The notes: generated from the letters alone by a model not told the origin. A DNA stretch of 64,000 bases from Pseudarthrobacter sp. GA104 (GCF_009741265.1 NZ_WOWL01000001.1:4704652-4768651), one strand, 5' to 3'. Positions 43,020-52,453 are shown, counted from the first letter of the stretch. A program made the numbers and translations.

Positions 43020-44906
43020 ATGAGCCAAGACACAATCGACATCTCTGACGTCACCGACGCCGGAACGGGTCCGGCCACAAATGACCTGCCGGCCAGCGAG
43101 GCCTCTGCCACGGCACCCCGGTCAGTGGTTCAAGGTGCTCAAAAGATGACTCCGTCAGAAGCATTCGTGGAGACTTTGGTGGCAAACGACGTCACTGACA
43201 TCTTCGGCATCATGGGGTCTGCATTCATGGACGCCATGGACATCTTCGCGCCTGCAGGAATTCGTCTGGTTCCGGTCGTCCATGAGCAGGGCGCTGCCCA
43301 TATGGCAGATGGCTATGCCCGCGCCAGTGGCCGACACGGCGTCGTCATCGGTCAAAATGGACCTGGCATCAGCAACTGCGTCACCGGCATCGCTGCTGCC
43401 TTCTGGGCCCACAGCCCCGTGGTCATCGTTACGCCGGAGGCCGGCACCATGGGCATGGGTCTCGGCGGATTCCAGGAAGCCAAGCAGTTGCCCATGTTCC
43501 AGGAATTCACGAAGTACCAGGGCCACGTGACTCACCCCGCCCGTATGGCCGAATTCACTGGCCGCTGCTTCGATCGGGCAATGTCCGAAAACGGGCCGAC
43601 TCAGCTGAACATTCCGCGCGACTACTTCTACGGCGAGATCACAGCCGAAATCCCGCAACCGCGCCGGGTGGACCGTGGTGCCGGCGGCACGAAGAGCCTG
43701 GACGAGGCCGCAGCGCTGCTGGCAACGGCCAAATTTCCAGTAATCGTTTCAGGCGGCGGCGTGGTCATGGCCGACGGAGTCGAGGAATGCAAGGCTCTCG
43801 CCGAACGTCTGGGCGCTCCCGTCGTCAACAGCTATCAGCACAACGACTCCTTCCCGGCCAGCCATCCGCTCTGGGCGGGGCCGCTCGGCTACCAGGGATC
43901 AAAGGCGGGCATGAAGCTCATCTCCCAGGCCGACGTCGTTGTCGCCCTCGGCACCCGCCTCGGCCCCTTCGGTACCCTGCCCCAGTATGGCCAGGCTTAC
44001 TGGCCCACAAATGCCAAAATCATCCAGATCGATGCCGACCACACCATGCTGGGCCTGGTCAAGAAGATCAGTGTCGGAATTTGCGGTGATGCCAAGGCTG
44101 TGGCACTCGAACTGCGCAACCGCCTGGAGCAGCTCACCCTCGCATGCGATGCCACCAAGGCAGAGCGCGCCGCCACCATCAAGGCCGAGAAGGAAAGCTG
44201 GGAGCAAGAACTGTCAGCATGGACCCATGAAACGGATGATTACAGCCTTGACATGCTCGAAGAGCACAAGCAGGAGGAGGGCAATTGGCTGTCCCCGCGT
44301 CAGGTGCTGCGCGAACTGGAAAAGGCCATGCCGGAAGACGTCATGGTCTCCACCGACATCGGAAACATCAACTCGGTTGCTCACAGCTACCTCCGCTTCG
44401 AGAAGCCGCGCAGCTTCTTCGCGCCGATGAGCTTCGGCAACTGCGGCTACGCGCTGCCCACCATGATCGGCGCCAAGGCGGCCGCCATGCACAGGCCGGC
44501 GGTTGCCTACGCAGGCGACGGGGCATGGGCGATGAGCATGGGAGAAGTCCTCACTGCTGTCCGCCACGACATTCCTGTCACCGCGATCGTGTTCCGCAAC
44601 CGGCAATGGGGCGCGGAAAAGAAAAACCAGGTCGAGTTCTATAACCGGCGTTTCGTTGCCGGTGAACTCGACAATGAGAACGAGAGCTTCGCTGCCATGG
44701 CGCAGACGATGGGAGCCGAAGGCGTAGTTGTCGATCAGCTCGAAGAGGTAGGCCCCGCCCTCCAGCGTGCCCTCGCTGCGCAGATGAACGAGGGAAAAAC
44801 CACGGTCATCGAGATCATGTGCACGCGAGAGCTTGGCGACCCCTTCCGCCGTGATGCGCTGGCGAAGCCGGTCCGCCTGCTCGAGAAGTACAAGGACTAC
44901 GTCTAA
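43020..44906 (+). CDS. xsc: Sulfoacetaldehyde acetyltransferase
   Basis: A 628-residue thiamine-diphosphate enzyme that converts sulfoacetaldehyde and phosphate to acetyl phosphate and sulfite. The ThDP Glu is in VVHEQGAAHMADGYAR (about residues 87-102), and the C-terminal ThDP/Mg block is GDGAWAMSMGEVLTAVRHD followed by FRNRQWGAEKKNQ, which is characteristic for Xsc and separates it from acetolactate synthases. About 42 residues precede the usual start (MTPSEAFVETL); they are Thr/Ala/Asp-rich. The upstream ATG is supported by AGGAGGAG 6-7 bases before it, while the inner ATG (43146) has no ribosome site. It diverges from the IclR-cobS-cobT operon and is followed by a hairpin. Confidence 0.96.
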   Translation: MSQDTIDISDVTDAGTGPATNDLPASEASATAPRSVVQGAQKMTPSEAFVETLVANDVTDIFGIMGSAFMDAMDIFAPAGIRLVPVVHEQGAAHMADGYARASGRHGVVIGQNGPGISNCVTGIAAAFWAHSPVVIVTPEAGTMGMGLGGFQEAKQLPMFQEFTKYQGHVTHPARMAEFTGRCFDRAMSENGPTQLNIPRDYFYGEITAEIPQPRRVDRGAGGTKSLDEAAALLATAKFPVIVSGGGVVMADGVEECKALAERLGAPVVNSYQHNDSFPASHPLWAGPLGYQGSKAGMKLISQADVVVALGTRLGPFGTLPQYGQAYWPTNAKIIQIDADHTMLGLVKKISVGICGDAKAVALELRNRLEQLTLACDATKAERAATIKAEKESWEQELSAWTHETDDYSLDMLEEHKQEEGNWLSPRQVLRELEKAMPEDVMVSTDIGNINSVAHSYLRFEKPRSFFAPMSFGNCGYALPTMIGAKAAAMHRPAVAYAGDGAWAMSMGEVLTAVRHDIPVTAIVFRNRQWGAEKKNQVEFYNRRFVAGELDNENESFAAMAQTMGAEGVVVDQLEEVGPALQRALAAQMNEGKTTVIEIMCTRELGDPFRRDALAKPVRLLEKYKDYV

Positions 44907-44929
44907 GCCAGAAGCCAGTCCTGTGGTCG

Positions 44930-44961
44930 CTGTGGAGGTCTTCCCTGGAAGGCCTCCACAG
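44930..44961 (+). terminator. Hairpin after xsc
   Basis: CTGTGGAGGTCTTCC (44930-44944) pairs with GGAAGGCCTCCACAG (44947-44961), with one T-G pair and a very short loop. It starts 24 bases after the xsc stop. Confidence 0.7.
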
Positions 44962-45145
44962 GTCTTTCCACGAGGTATTTGCAGTCCCGCGCCAAGCAGT
45001 GCAAGGAGGCGGGAAATCAGATGCCCCTGCTCAGAAATGACGTACTTCCCCTGATCGTCGCTTGCTGGTTCAGCCCTTCATTCATTTCCCAACCCACCGC
45101 CGCCCGACCGCTTTTCGGCCTCCCCACAGAAAAGGACTTCTCAAC

Positions 45146-46639
45146 ATGACACCCCACCCCACCCTGAAAGTCCCGGCCTCCCACCAGGCCCTTAATGTGA
45201 TTGCGAAAGTCAACACCGGCCTGTACATAGACGGCGAGTGGGCAGAGTCCTCTACCGGTGCCCGTTTCGCCGTCGTCAACCCCGCCACGGAGGAGGTCAT
45301 CGCGACGGTGGCCGACGGCGGTCCCGAAGACGCCCGCCGGGCGATCGAAACGGCCGGCCGGGAGCAGAAGGCGTGGGCCAAGACTCCGCCCCGCGAGCGG
45401 AGCGAAATCCTGCGGCGTGCCTTCGAACTGATCATGGCCCGGCAGGACGAGCTGGCCCTCATCATGACGACCGAGATGGGCAAGCCGTTCGCTGAAGCCA
45501 AGGGAGAAGTGGCCTACGCTGCAGAATTCTTTCGCTGGTTCTCCGAGGAGGCCGTCCGCATCGGCGGTGACCTGACTACCACCGGTGACGGCAAGAACCG
45601 GATTCTCGTCTCGAAGGAGCCGGTGGGCCCGTGCGTACTGGTGACGCCCTGGAACTTCCCGCTGGCCATGGCTACACGAAAGATCGGCCCGGCGATCGCA
45701 GCCGGGTGCACCATGGTTTTCAAGCCTGCCAACCTCACCCCACTGTCCTCGCTGGCACTGGTGGACATCCTCATCGAAGCCGGCCTGCCCAAGGGCGCTC
45801 TCAACGTCGTCACCACCACCAAAGCCTCCGAGGTGGTCACCCAATGGATGGAAAGCGGCATCGCACGTAAGATCAGCTTCACCGGCTCCACGGGAGTGGG
45901 CGTCCGCCTCCTTGAACAGGCGGCAAAGAACGTCATGCGCTCCTCAATGGAACTCGGTGGAAACGCACCCCTGATCGTGTTTGAGGATGCCGACCTGGAT
46001 CGGGCAGTGGAAGGCGCATTCACTGCCAAAATGCGGAACATGGGCGAGGCCTGCACTGCCGCCAACCGGATTTTCGTCCAGCGCGCAGTGGCCGCCGACT
46101 TCTCGGCGCGGCTCGCCAAGCGTCTCGGAGCCCTCAAGATTGGCGACGGCGCGGAGGAAGGCACCGACGTCGGCCCGTTGGTGGAGGAAAAGGCCCTGCA
46201 CAAGGTCCAGGAACTGGTGGACGATGCCGTTGCCAAGGGCGCCACAGTAGTCTGCGGCGGCTCCCGCCCTGAAGGCAGAGGGTACTTCTACTCCCCCACA
46301 GTTCTTTCGGACGTCACCCCGGACGCCGCACTGATGAGCGAGGAGATCTTTGGCCCGGTTGCCCCGATAATTCCCTTCGACACCGAAGAGGAGGTAATCC
46401 GCATGGCCAACGACACCCAATGGGGCCTGGCCAGCTACGTCTTTACACAGGACCTGGACCGCGCCTTCCGCGTGGGCGAGGAACTGGAGGTCGGCATGGT
46501 AGGCCTGAACACGGGCCTTGTCTCCAACCCCGCGGCACCCTTCGGCGGCATCAAAGCCTCCGGCCTCGGCCGCGAAGGCGGACGACTTGGCCTCGAGGAA
46601 TTCCTCGAGATCAAGTACATGGCCATTCCCCGTCTGTGA
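45146..46639 (+). CDS. NAD(P)-dependent aldehyde dehydrogenase, succinate-semialdehyde type
   Basis: A 497-residue ALDH of the GabD branch. The cofactor-binding TPWNFPLAMATRKIGPA is near residues 165-181, FTGSTGVG near 245, the general base Glu in MELGGNAP near 270, and the catalytic Cys in GEACTAANR near 304. ATG 45146 has AAAAGGA 9 bases upstream; the frame is open for 28 codons before it. Substrate is not fixed by sequence: succinate semialdehyde (GABA route), malonate semialdehyde (beta-alanine) and sulfoacetaldehyde (to sulfoacetate) are all possible. Place between xsc and tauR suggests a role in using taurine or its analogues; the APC permease would also accept GABA. Confidence 0.88.
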   Translation: MTPHPTLKVPASHQALNVIAKVNTGLYIDGEWAESSTGARFAVVNPATEEVIATVADGGPEDARRAIETAGREQKAWAKTPPRERSEILRRAFELIMARQDELALIMTTEMGKPFAEAKGEVAYAAEFFRWFSEEAVRIGGDLTTTGDGKNRILVSKEPVGPCVLVTPWNFPLAMATRKIGPAIAAGCTMVFKPANLTPLSSLALVDILIEAGLPKGALNVVTTTKASEVVTQWMESGIARKISFTGSTGVGVRLLEQAAKNVMRSSMELGGNAPLIVFEDADLDRAVEGAFTAKMRNMGEACTAANRIFVQRAVAADFSARLAKRLGALKIGDGAEEGTDVGPLVEEKALHKVQELVDDAVAKGATVVCGGSRPEGRGYFYSPTVLSDVTPDAALMSEEIFGPVAPIIPFDTEEEVIRMANDTQWGLASYVFTQDLDRAFRVGEELEVGMVGLNTGLVSNPAAPFGGIKASGLGREGGRLGLEEFLEIKYMAIPRL

Positions 46640-47020
46640 GCAGTGTGGGCTCGGTGAAACCAGGCGTTCGCATGCAGCGAGAAGGCTGCATGGTCCGCTT
46701 GTCCCGGCGGCGAGGATGCTAGTGCAGGTCGGGCGGGAATGGCCATCCACGACGACACGGACACATCGTAGGCGGGCCGGCGGCTGACCCCGGGCTTGTC
46801 ATCTTCGCAGCGGCGGATCATCCCTTCGGTACGCTTGCAGTCCGCCGGGCCGAAGAGTGCGGGCGGCTGGAGCATTCCTCCATTGCTTCTGGGCCATGCT
46901 GCGGCAGTCCCGGCCCGGCGCCCAGGGGCCGGGACCGAGACCTGGACCCGTTCCGCGCCCCGCGCGGAAACACCGGTCAACTACGTCCTGCGCCAGCTGC
47001 AGCCGGCCGTGAGGGGTCTG
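46640..47020. other. Gap between convergent dehydrogenase and MocR genes
   Basis: About 380 bases. Only short unsupported frames are present. CGCGCCCCGCGCG (about 46954-46966) is a small GC-rich symmetry. No clear terminator or gene. Confidence 0.3.
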
Positions 47021-48511
47021 CTAGCCAGCTGTTTTATCCGCTGAATCTCCGCCGGCAAGCAGGATTTTCGCTGTCTCGCCGACCAACGCGAGTCCTTCCC
47101 CTATTGCACGCGTGGGGATGGCGCCGAAGCCAACTCTGAAGCAGTTCCGGGGCGCATCTGGTTGGATGAAATAGATGTCCCCGCGCTCAATGAGGACTCC
47201 CCGTCGCTCCACCCTCCTTACCAACTCCAAGGCATCCAATGCGGGCGGCCCGGTAACCCAAAGACTGACGCCCCCTGGCGGATAGCTGCTCTGCTCCCAA
47301 GGCAGGTATTGTGCTGAGAAATTGCTGACCATTTCCCAACGGGATTTCATCTGCCGGCGGTGGCGCCGAAGTGCCCGGTGGTAATCCCCGCTGTCAATCA
47401 TCAAAGCGAGCGCGCGCTGCAAATGTCCTGGCGGGTGACGGACCTGGTAACGGCGCACCTTCTTCAACTCACGGATGAGTTCAGCCGGGCCGACGAGGAA
47501 ACCCAAGCGCAAACCGGGCGACAAGAACTTGGAAAACGTCCCCAAATACAGGACATCTCCTGTGGAATCCAAGGCTTTTAGCGCCGGACTAGGGCTGCCT
47601 TCATAGCGGAACTCGCTATCGTAGTCATCCTCGATAACCACCGTTGCAGAGGCTGCCGCAAGCTTGAGAAGCCGATGGCGACGCTCCATGCTCAGTGTCA
47701 CATTAGTGGGATGGTGATGGCTGGGAGTGACATATACCAAGGCAGTTCCGTTGAGGGTGGTCGGCAGACAGAGGCCGTCTTTGTCGACATCGATTCCGTA
47801 GACCTGCGCGCCGGTGCGCAGGAAGATATGGCGGGCGTCGAGGTAGCCGGGATTCTCGATCGCTACACGCTGATGTGATCCGAGCAGCGTCCGGGCCAGC
47901 AGGTCCAATCCCTGCTGAGACCCAACGGTGATAAGTATTTCGTCTGCGCCGGCCTCGATCCCGCGGGCGGGCAGTATCTGGCGCCGGATCATGTCAATCA
48001 GCATGGGATCGTCCGCGCCGACACTGTCCTGGAGGCTGGCGAAGCGATGGGGCTGGTAAAGCGCCTCCCGGAGGCTGCGAACCCAAGCCGTTGCTGGAAA
48101 GCTCTGGACATCGACCTGACCGGCCACGAAAGGGTATGGATATTTATGCCAGTCGGGCGTCTTTTCCACCTCCGGCACACCCTCGTCGGCATACCGGCGC
48201 ATTCTGGAAGACCAATCGATCATCGAATCCGTCGTCTGGACGTCAGCCTCAGCGGCAGCGACCATCTCAGGATTTACGAAAATACCGCGGCGCTCGTGGC
48301 TCAGCACGAGTCCCTCCGTGAGTAACTCCTGATACGCGAGATTGATGGTGTTGCGTGAGACCTTGAGTTCGGCGGCCAGTTCACGGGAACTGGGGAGTCT
48401 ACGGCGTGAGTCGAAAATGCCGACAGCGATACCGTGCTCAACCACGCGCCGGACCTGCCGGTAAAGGGGCTCGTTTGAACCGCGATCAATCTCAATTAGC
48501 GTCCGTGCCAC
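47021..48511 (-). CDS. tauR: MocR-type regulator, probable TauR
   Basis: A 496-residue fusion of a GntR winged helix (about 10-75; RLPSSRELAAELKVSRNTI) to a class I aminotransferase-like domain. The PLP Lys is in GTFSKFLSPGLRLGF, and VIEDDYDSEFRY carries the Asp that holds the pyridine ring. MocR proteins sense amino compounds by forming an aldimine. TauR of Rhodobacter capsulatus activates tpa and xsc in this way. GTG 48511 is chosen because GGAGG stands 5 bases before it and the fold begins nearby; an earlier in-frame start at 48637 would overlap ald. The gene follows ald on the same strand. Candidate binding repeats lie before tpa (49814-49862). Confidence 0.87.
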   Translation of the reverse strand: MARTLIEIDRGSNEPLYRQVRRVVEHGIAVGIFDSRRRLPSSRELAAELKVSRNTINLAYQELLTEGLVLSHERRGIFVNPEMVAAAEADVQTTDSMIDWSSRMRRYADEGVPEVEKTPDWHKYPYPFVAGQVDVQSFPATAWVRSLREALYQPHRFASLQDSVGADDPMLIDMIRRQILPARGIEAGADEILITVGSQQGLDLLARTLLGSHQRVAIENPGYLDARHIFLRTGAQVYGIDVDKDGLCLPTTLNGTALVYVTPSHHHPTNVTLSMERRHRLLKLAAASATVVIEDDYDSEFRYEGSPSPALKALDSTGDVLYLGTFSKFLSPGLRLGFLVGPAELIRELKKVRRYQVRHPPGHLQRALALMIDSGDYHRALRRHRRQMKSRWEMVSNFSAQYLPWEQSSYPPGGVSLWVTGPPALDALELVRRVERRGVLIERGDIYFIQPDAPRNCFRVGFGAIPTRAIGEGLALVGETAKILLAGGDSADKTAG

Positions 48512-48605
48512 GACTGCCTCCAGATTGGTAGCTGAGGTATCGGAACTGGAAGGGGCGGGGGGAGTTCGGCGCTGAACTTCCCCCGCCCATGACCTCGTTA
48601 TTACT

Positions 48606-49727
48606 CTAGCTACGTGCCATTGCTTTCGATGAATCAATTACGGCAATCCCATGGGCTGCCCCTACCGCCGCGTTGGTGAGGCTTCCGCCCACGGTGCTCA
48701 AGCCGGCCCGGAGCGCTGCGTTCTCTGCGAGAGCACGTTCGATGCCCTTGTCGGCGAGCTGCAGAACATAGGGCAGCGTCACGTTTGTCAGAGCATAGGT
48801 GGAGGTATGGGGAACAGCGCCCGGCATGTTTGCCACGCAATAGAAAACTGAACCGTGGACGCGGAAGGTCGGTTCCTGGTGCGTAGTGGGCCGTGAATCC
48901 TCAAAGCATCCGCCTTGGTCGATGGCGATGTCTACAAGAACGCTGCCAGGCTTCATTCGGGAGACCAGCTCGTTGGAGATAATCTTGGGGGCCTTGGCGC
49001 CGGGGACCAGAACCGCACCAATCACCAGATCCGCTTGAAGCACTTCGTGTTCGATGGCCATCTGGTTCGCGGCCAGCGTTCGGACGCGGCCCTGGTACAT
49101 GCGGTCCGCGGCGCGCAACTTGTCAACGTTCTTGTCGAATAGGACTACGTCTGCCCACAGCCCGGCGGCCACCGAAACAGCATTCATACCGGATACGCCA
49201 GCGCCGATAACCACTACCCGTGCGGGTGCCACTCCAGAGACCCCGCCGATCAGGATGCCACGGCCGCCCTCGGGTCGGGTCAGGCACTGAGCACCAACGA
49301 GCGGAGCGAGTCGGCCGGCGACTTCACTCATCGGAAACAACAACGGCAGAGAACCGTCTTCAAGCTGAACGGTCTCATAGGCTATCGAAGTACTGCCGGC
49401 GTCCAGCAACGCCCAGGTGCAGGCCTGGTCAGCGGCCAAGTGAAGATACGTAAAGATCGTCAGATCCGGCCGCATCCGATGGTATTCCTCGGCGATCGGC
49501 TCCTTCACCTTCAGCAGCAGATCGGCCATGGCCCACACCTCATCCGCTGTGTCCACAATGACGGCTCCCGCCAGCGTAAAGGCATCGTCGGAAATCGAGG
49601 AGCCAGCTCCCGCGCCGGCTTCGATGAACACTTCGTGCCCATGGCTCAGGAGTTCGTGTACTCCCGCGGGAGTGACGGCCACGCGGTATTCGTGGGACTT
49701 TACTTCTTTCGGGACGCCGATTTTCAT
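48606..49727 (-). CDS. ald: Alanine dehydrogenase
   Basis: A 373-residue NAD-dependent enzyme of normal length. N-terminal MKIGVPKEVKSHEYRVAVTP contains the pyruvate-binding Arg, LLLKVKEPI the catalytic Lys, FTYLHLAAD the catalytic His, and VIGAGVSGMNAVSVA the dinucleotide fold. It turns alanine into pyruvate and ammonium. Tpa uses pyruvate as amino acceptor and makes alanine, so this enzyme closes the cycle and releases the taurine nitrogen. It diverges from tpa across a 227-base region and precedes tauR in a likely two-gene unit. Confidence 0.95.
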   Translation of the reverse strand: MKIGVPKEVKSHEYRVAVTPAGVHELLSHGHEVFIEAGAGAGSSISDDAFTLAGAVIVDTADEVWAMADLLLKVKEPIAEEYHRMRPDLTIFTYLHLAADQACTWALLDAGSTSIAYETVQLEDGSLPLLFPMSEVAGRLAPLVGAQCLTRPEGGRGILIGGVSGVAPARVVVIGAGVSGMNAVSVAAGLWADVVLFDKNVDKLRAADRMYQGRVRTLAANQMAIEHEVLQADLVIGAVLVPGAKAPKIISNELVSRMKPGSVLVDIAIDQGGCFEDSRPTTHQEPTFRVHGSVFYCVANMPGAVPHTSTYALTNVTLPYVLQLADKGIERALAENAALRAGLSTVGGSLTNAAVGAAHGIAVIDSSKAMARS

Positions 49728-49813
49728 GTGGGGACCTCCGTGCGGTAGTTGGGTGTTCTCAACACTCGCCGTGCCGACTGCACAGCATTATCGAAGTATG
49801 GCCCTGCGTGCTT

Positions 49814-49862
49814 AGGTCCAGAAGGTCCAGAATGGCGCCAACCTATGGAACCAGACTGGACC
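49814..49862. promoter_or_regulatory. CTGGAC-type repeats, putative TauR operator
   Basis: AGGTCCAGA occurs twice in tandem (49814-49822 and 49823-49831) and CTGGACC once on the other strand (49856-49862). All three contain CTGGAC. As I recall, CTGGAC repeats are the TauR site in R. capsulatus. The array is 24-72 bases upstream of the possible tpa promoter, the usual place for a MocR activator. Confidence 0.6.
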
Positions 49863-49885
49863 CATCAGTTAGGAGGCATTTGGCC

Positions 49886-49915
49886 CTGACGCGCCAAAGA
49901 AACCCGGCCTAGGCT
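49886..49915 (+). promoter_or_regulatory. Possible tpa promoter
   Basis: CTGACG (49886-49891) and TAGGCT (49910-49915) with an 18-base spacer. The -35 is a poor match, as expected for an activator-dependent promoter. Confidence 0.4.
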
Positions 49916-49954
49916 TTCGCTCATTGCTATTCACCTCGAAAGAAGGAGATGGTC

Positions 49955-51319
49955 GTGGACGCAACCACGCTACGGGCCCAGGCCCGACGACACCTCGGAC
50001 CCCATTTCACACGCAAGGACACGTGGGACAGTGAGTTCCCCATTTTTGTCCGCGGAGAAGGAAGCTACCTCATCGACACCGAGGGCGATCGTTACCTGGA
50101 TGGTTTGGCGGGGCTTTTCTGCGTCAATATGGGCCACGGACGAGCAGACATAGCCAAGGCAGCCAGCGAACAGATCAATACCCTCGCATACGCCTCCAAT
50201 TGGGGCGCCGCGCACCCGCCGGCAATCGAAGCTGCTGCTCTTATCGCTGAGTTGGCTCCGGGTGATCTGGGCACCACCTTTTTCGTAAACTCCGGCTCAG
50301 AGGCCGTTGAGACGGCGCTGAAATTCGCCCGCCAGTACTTCCGTAGCCAAGGCCAGCCGCAGCGGACCAAGGTCATCAGCCGGAACATGGCCTACCACGG
50401 CACTACCATGGGCGCGCTCTCCATCACCCAGCTACCGAAGATCAAGGACCCCTTCGGCGAACTCCTTCCGGGCATCCGTAGCGTTCCGAACACGCTCGGT
50501 TACACCGGGGACTGTGGCCCAGTCACAGAACTGGAATGCTTCCAAGCCATCGAACGGACCATTCTCGAAGAGGGTCCCGAGACAATCGCGGCCATCTTCG
50601 CCGAGCCCGTGCAGAACGGCCGCGGTGCACTGGTGGCGCCCACTGGCTACTGGCCGGCGCTGCGTGCGTTGTGTGACAAGTACGGAATCCTGCTGGTATC
50701 TGACGAGGTGATCTGCTCCTTTGGGCGTCTTGGACATTTCTTCGGCTACGGCCTGACAGGCGTCGTTCCGGACCTGGTTACGTTTGCGAAGGGATCCACC
50801 TCGGGTTACGCGCCCCTCGGCGGCATGATTGTCCGGGAAAAGCTGGTCCAGGAGCTGTTCAACTCCTCCAAGGGAGGCGTCTTCACTCATGGCGCCACGT
50901 GGGGCGGACACCCGGTATCAACGGCAGTCGCAGTCGCCAACATCACGGCCATGCGTGACGAAAACGTCCTGGGCAACGTCCAGGAAAACGGGCCGAAAAT
51001 AATGGAGGCGCTCGAGTCCCTGAAGAGTTCACACCGCTGTGTCAAGGCCATCCGGGGTACGGGCTTCTTCTACGCAATCGAACTCATGGCTGACAGTTTC
51101 AGCGGCCGGGAACTGACTGAGACTGAATCGCTGACCGTACTACGCGAAGTGCTGCCCGAATCCTTCAAACGGACGAAGGTGATCCTGCGAGGCGATGACC
51201 GGGGCGCAACCATGATCATGATCTCCCCGCCATTGGTCGCCGACAGCGATGTGCTGTCCGAACTCCTCCATGGTGTGGATGGAATGCTCAATGACATCGA
51301 AAAGGCCATTCAGCCTTAG
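49955..51319 (+). CDS. tpa: Taurine--pyruvate aminotransferase
   Basis: A class III (omega) aminotransferase of about 454 residues. PLP-binding marks are VNSGSEAVETALKFAR, ISRNMAYHGTTMGALS, FAEPVQNGRGALVAP, SDEVICSFGRLGHFFGY with the PLP Asp, and VTFAKGSTSGYAPLGG with the Schiff-base Lys. It moves the amino group of taurine to pyruvate, giving sulfoacetaldehyde and alanine. AAGGAG lies 6 bases before GTG 49955; an ATG at 49949 directly abuts the ribosome site and is less likely. Beta-alanine:pyruvate aminotransferases are close relatives, but linkage to xsc, ald, pta and tauR makes taurine the natural substrate. It is followed by a hairpin and pta. Confidence 0.92.
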   Translation: MDATTLRAQARRHLGPHFTRKDTWDSEFPIFVRGEGSYLIDTEGDRYLDGLAGLFCVNMGHGRADIAKAASEQINTLAYASNWGAAHPPAIEAAALIAELAPGDLGTTFFVNSGSEAVETALKFARQYFRSQGQPQRTKVISRNMAYHGTTMGALSITQLPKIKDPFGELLPGIRSVPNTLGYTGDCGPVTELECFQAIERTILEEGPETIAAIFAEPVQNGRGALVAPTGYWPALRALCDKYGILLVSDEVICSFGRLGHFFGYGLTGVVPDLVTFAKGSTSGYAPLGGMIVREKLVQELFNSSKGGVFTHGATWGGHPVSTAVAVANITAMRDENVLGNVQENGPKIMEALESLKSSHRCVKAIRGTGFFYAIELMADSFSGRELTETESLTVLREVLPESFKRTKVILRGDDRGATMIMISPPLVADSDVLSELLHGVDGMLNDIEKAIQP

Positions 51320-51340
51320 GCCGTGCCTCCGGTTTAAGAG

Positions 51341-51368
51341 GTGGGGGTCCGCCGTCGCGGACCCCCAC
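51341..51368 (+). terminator. Perfect 12-bp hairpin between tpa and pta
   Basis: GTGGGGGTCCGC (51341-51352) and GCGGACCCCCAC (51357-51368) with a CGTC loop, 21 bases after tpa and 23 before pta. It could be a terminator or, since no T-run follows, a partial one that lowers pta expression. Confidence 0.75.
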
Positions 51369-51391
51369 GGATCAATTCAAGAAGGGGAGCC

Positions 51392-52453
51392 ATGGGAATC
51401 GCTCTAATTGATCGGAATCGGGCGCAGGCAGCGGCTCTTCCAGGCATCGCGACCTCTGAACGTTGGCGCCAGGAACTGTCCGGCCAGGCGAAGGTTGTCG
51501 CATTCGCCGATGGAGAGGATCCACGGGCCGTCTTTGCCGCCAGCGCACTGGCGGCCGAAGGAATCATTCAACCCCGGTTGATCGGCAGAAGTGCCCGGAT
51601 CAGGCAGGCGGCCAAGGACGTCGGCTGTGTCCTGCCGGAAGACACAATCCTCGACTGCTGCAGCCTCGCCCACGACACCACCATCAGGTCATGCCTGGAG
51701 GAGGCCTACGCCAGCAGGCCCGAACAGCTGGCCATGGCGCGGCATGAATCAGTTCATCTCGCCGCTGCTGCATTGCGGGCCGGGTTCGTGGACGCCTCCG
51801 TCGCCGGAGCAGGAAGCCCCACGGCACACGTCCTACGGGCAGCTCTCCGCGTTGTGGGCCTCGCTCCTGCGTGCACAACATTGAGCGGCTCCTTCCTGAT
51901 GTTACTTCCGGACGAAAGAGAACTTTCTTTCGGCGACTGCGCCGTCGTACCCAACCCTTCTGCAGAACAACTGCCAGACATAGCGGCATCCGCAGCCCAC
52001 ACCCATCACGTGCTGACAGGGCAGGACCCGAAAGTGGCCATGTTGTCCTTCAGCACCCAAGGCAGTGCTGCCCATCCGGACGTGGAAAAGGTTAAGGATG
52101 CAATGAAGATCCTGCGCGACCGGCACCCGCTGCTTCAAGTCGACGGGGAATTACAGTTTGATGCTGCCCTGGTTCCCCACATTGGGGCATCGAAGGCGCC
52201 GCAGTCAGAAGTCGCAGGCCGCGCAAACGTGCTGATTTTCCCCACCCTGGATGCAGGAAATATCGGATACAAGATCGCGGAGCGACTCGGCGGTGCTGTG
52301 GCGGTGGGACCGATACTGCAGGGCCTAAATGCCCCCATGAACGACCTGTCCCGGGGATGCAGGGCAGAAGACATCATCTTCCTCGGTCTGTTGAGCGCCG
52401 TCCAATCACTTCCGAACCGCCATAACAAAGCGTCATCCACCTCCACGTCCTGA
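51392..52453 (+). CDS. pta: Phosphate acetyltransferase (short form)
   Basis: A 353-residue Pta of the short type. Family blocks include VAFADGEDPRAVFAA, FVDASVAGAGSPTAHVLRAAL, AVVPNPSAEQLPDIA, MLSFSTQGSAAHPDVEKV and IFPTLDAGNIGYKIAERLGG. It turns acetyl phosphate from Xsc into acetyl-CoA. AAGGGGAG lies just before ATG 51392; the frame upstream runs through the hairpin and is not used. Xsc-linked Pta proteins are often of this short class. The final 12 residues are Ser/Thr-rich and variable. Confidence 0.93.
   Translation: MGIALIDRNRAQAAALPGIATSERWRQELSGQAKVVAFADGEDPRAVFAASALAAEGIIQPRLIGRSARIRQAAKDVGCVLPEDTILDCCSLAHDTTIRSCLEEAYASRPEQLAMARHESVHLAAAALRAGFVDASVAGAGSPTAHVLRAALRVVGLAPACTTLSGSFLMLLPDERELSFGDCAVVPNPSAEQLPDIAASAAHTHHVLTGQDPKVAMLSFSTQGSAAHPDVEKVKDAMKILRDRHPLLQVDGELQFDAALVPHIGASKAPQSEVAGRANVLIFPTLDAGNIGYKIAERLGGAVAVGPILQGLNAPMNDLSRGCRAEDIIFLGLLSAVQSLPNRHNKASSTSTS

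Noticed and set aside
46435..46980. 181-codon minus-strand frame between the dehydrogenase and the MocR gene
   Set aside because: It overlaps the certain dehydrogenase end, lacks a ribosome site and shows no known pattern.
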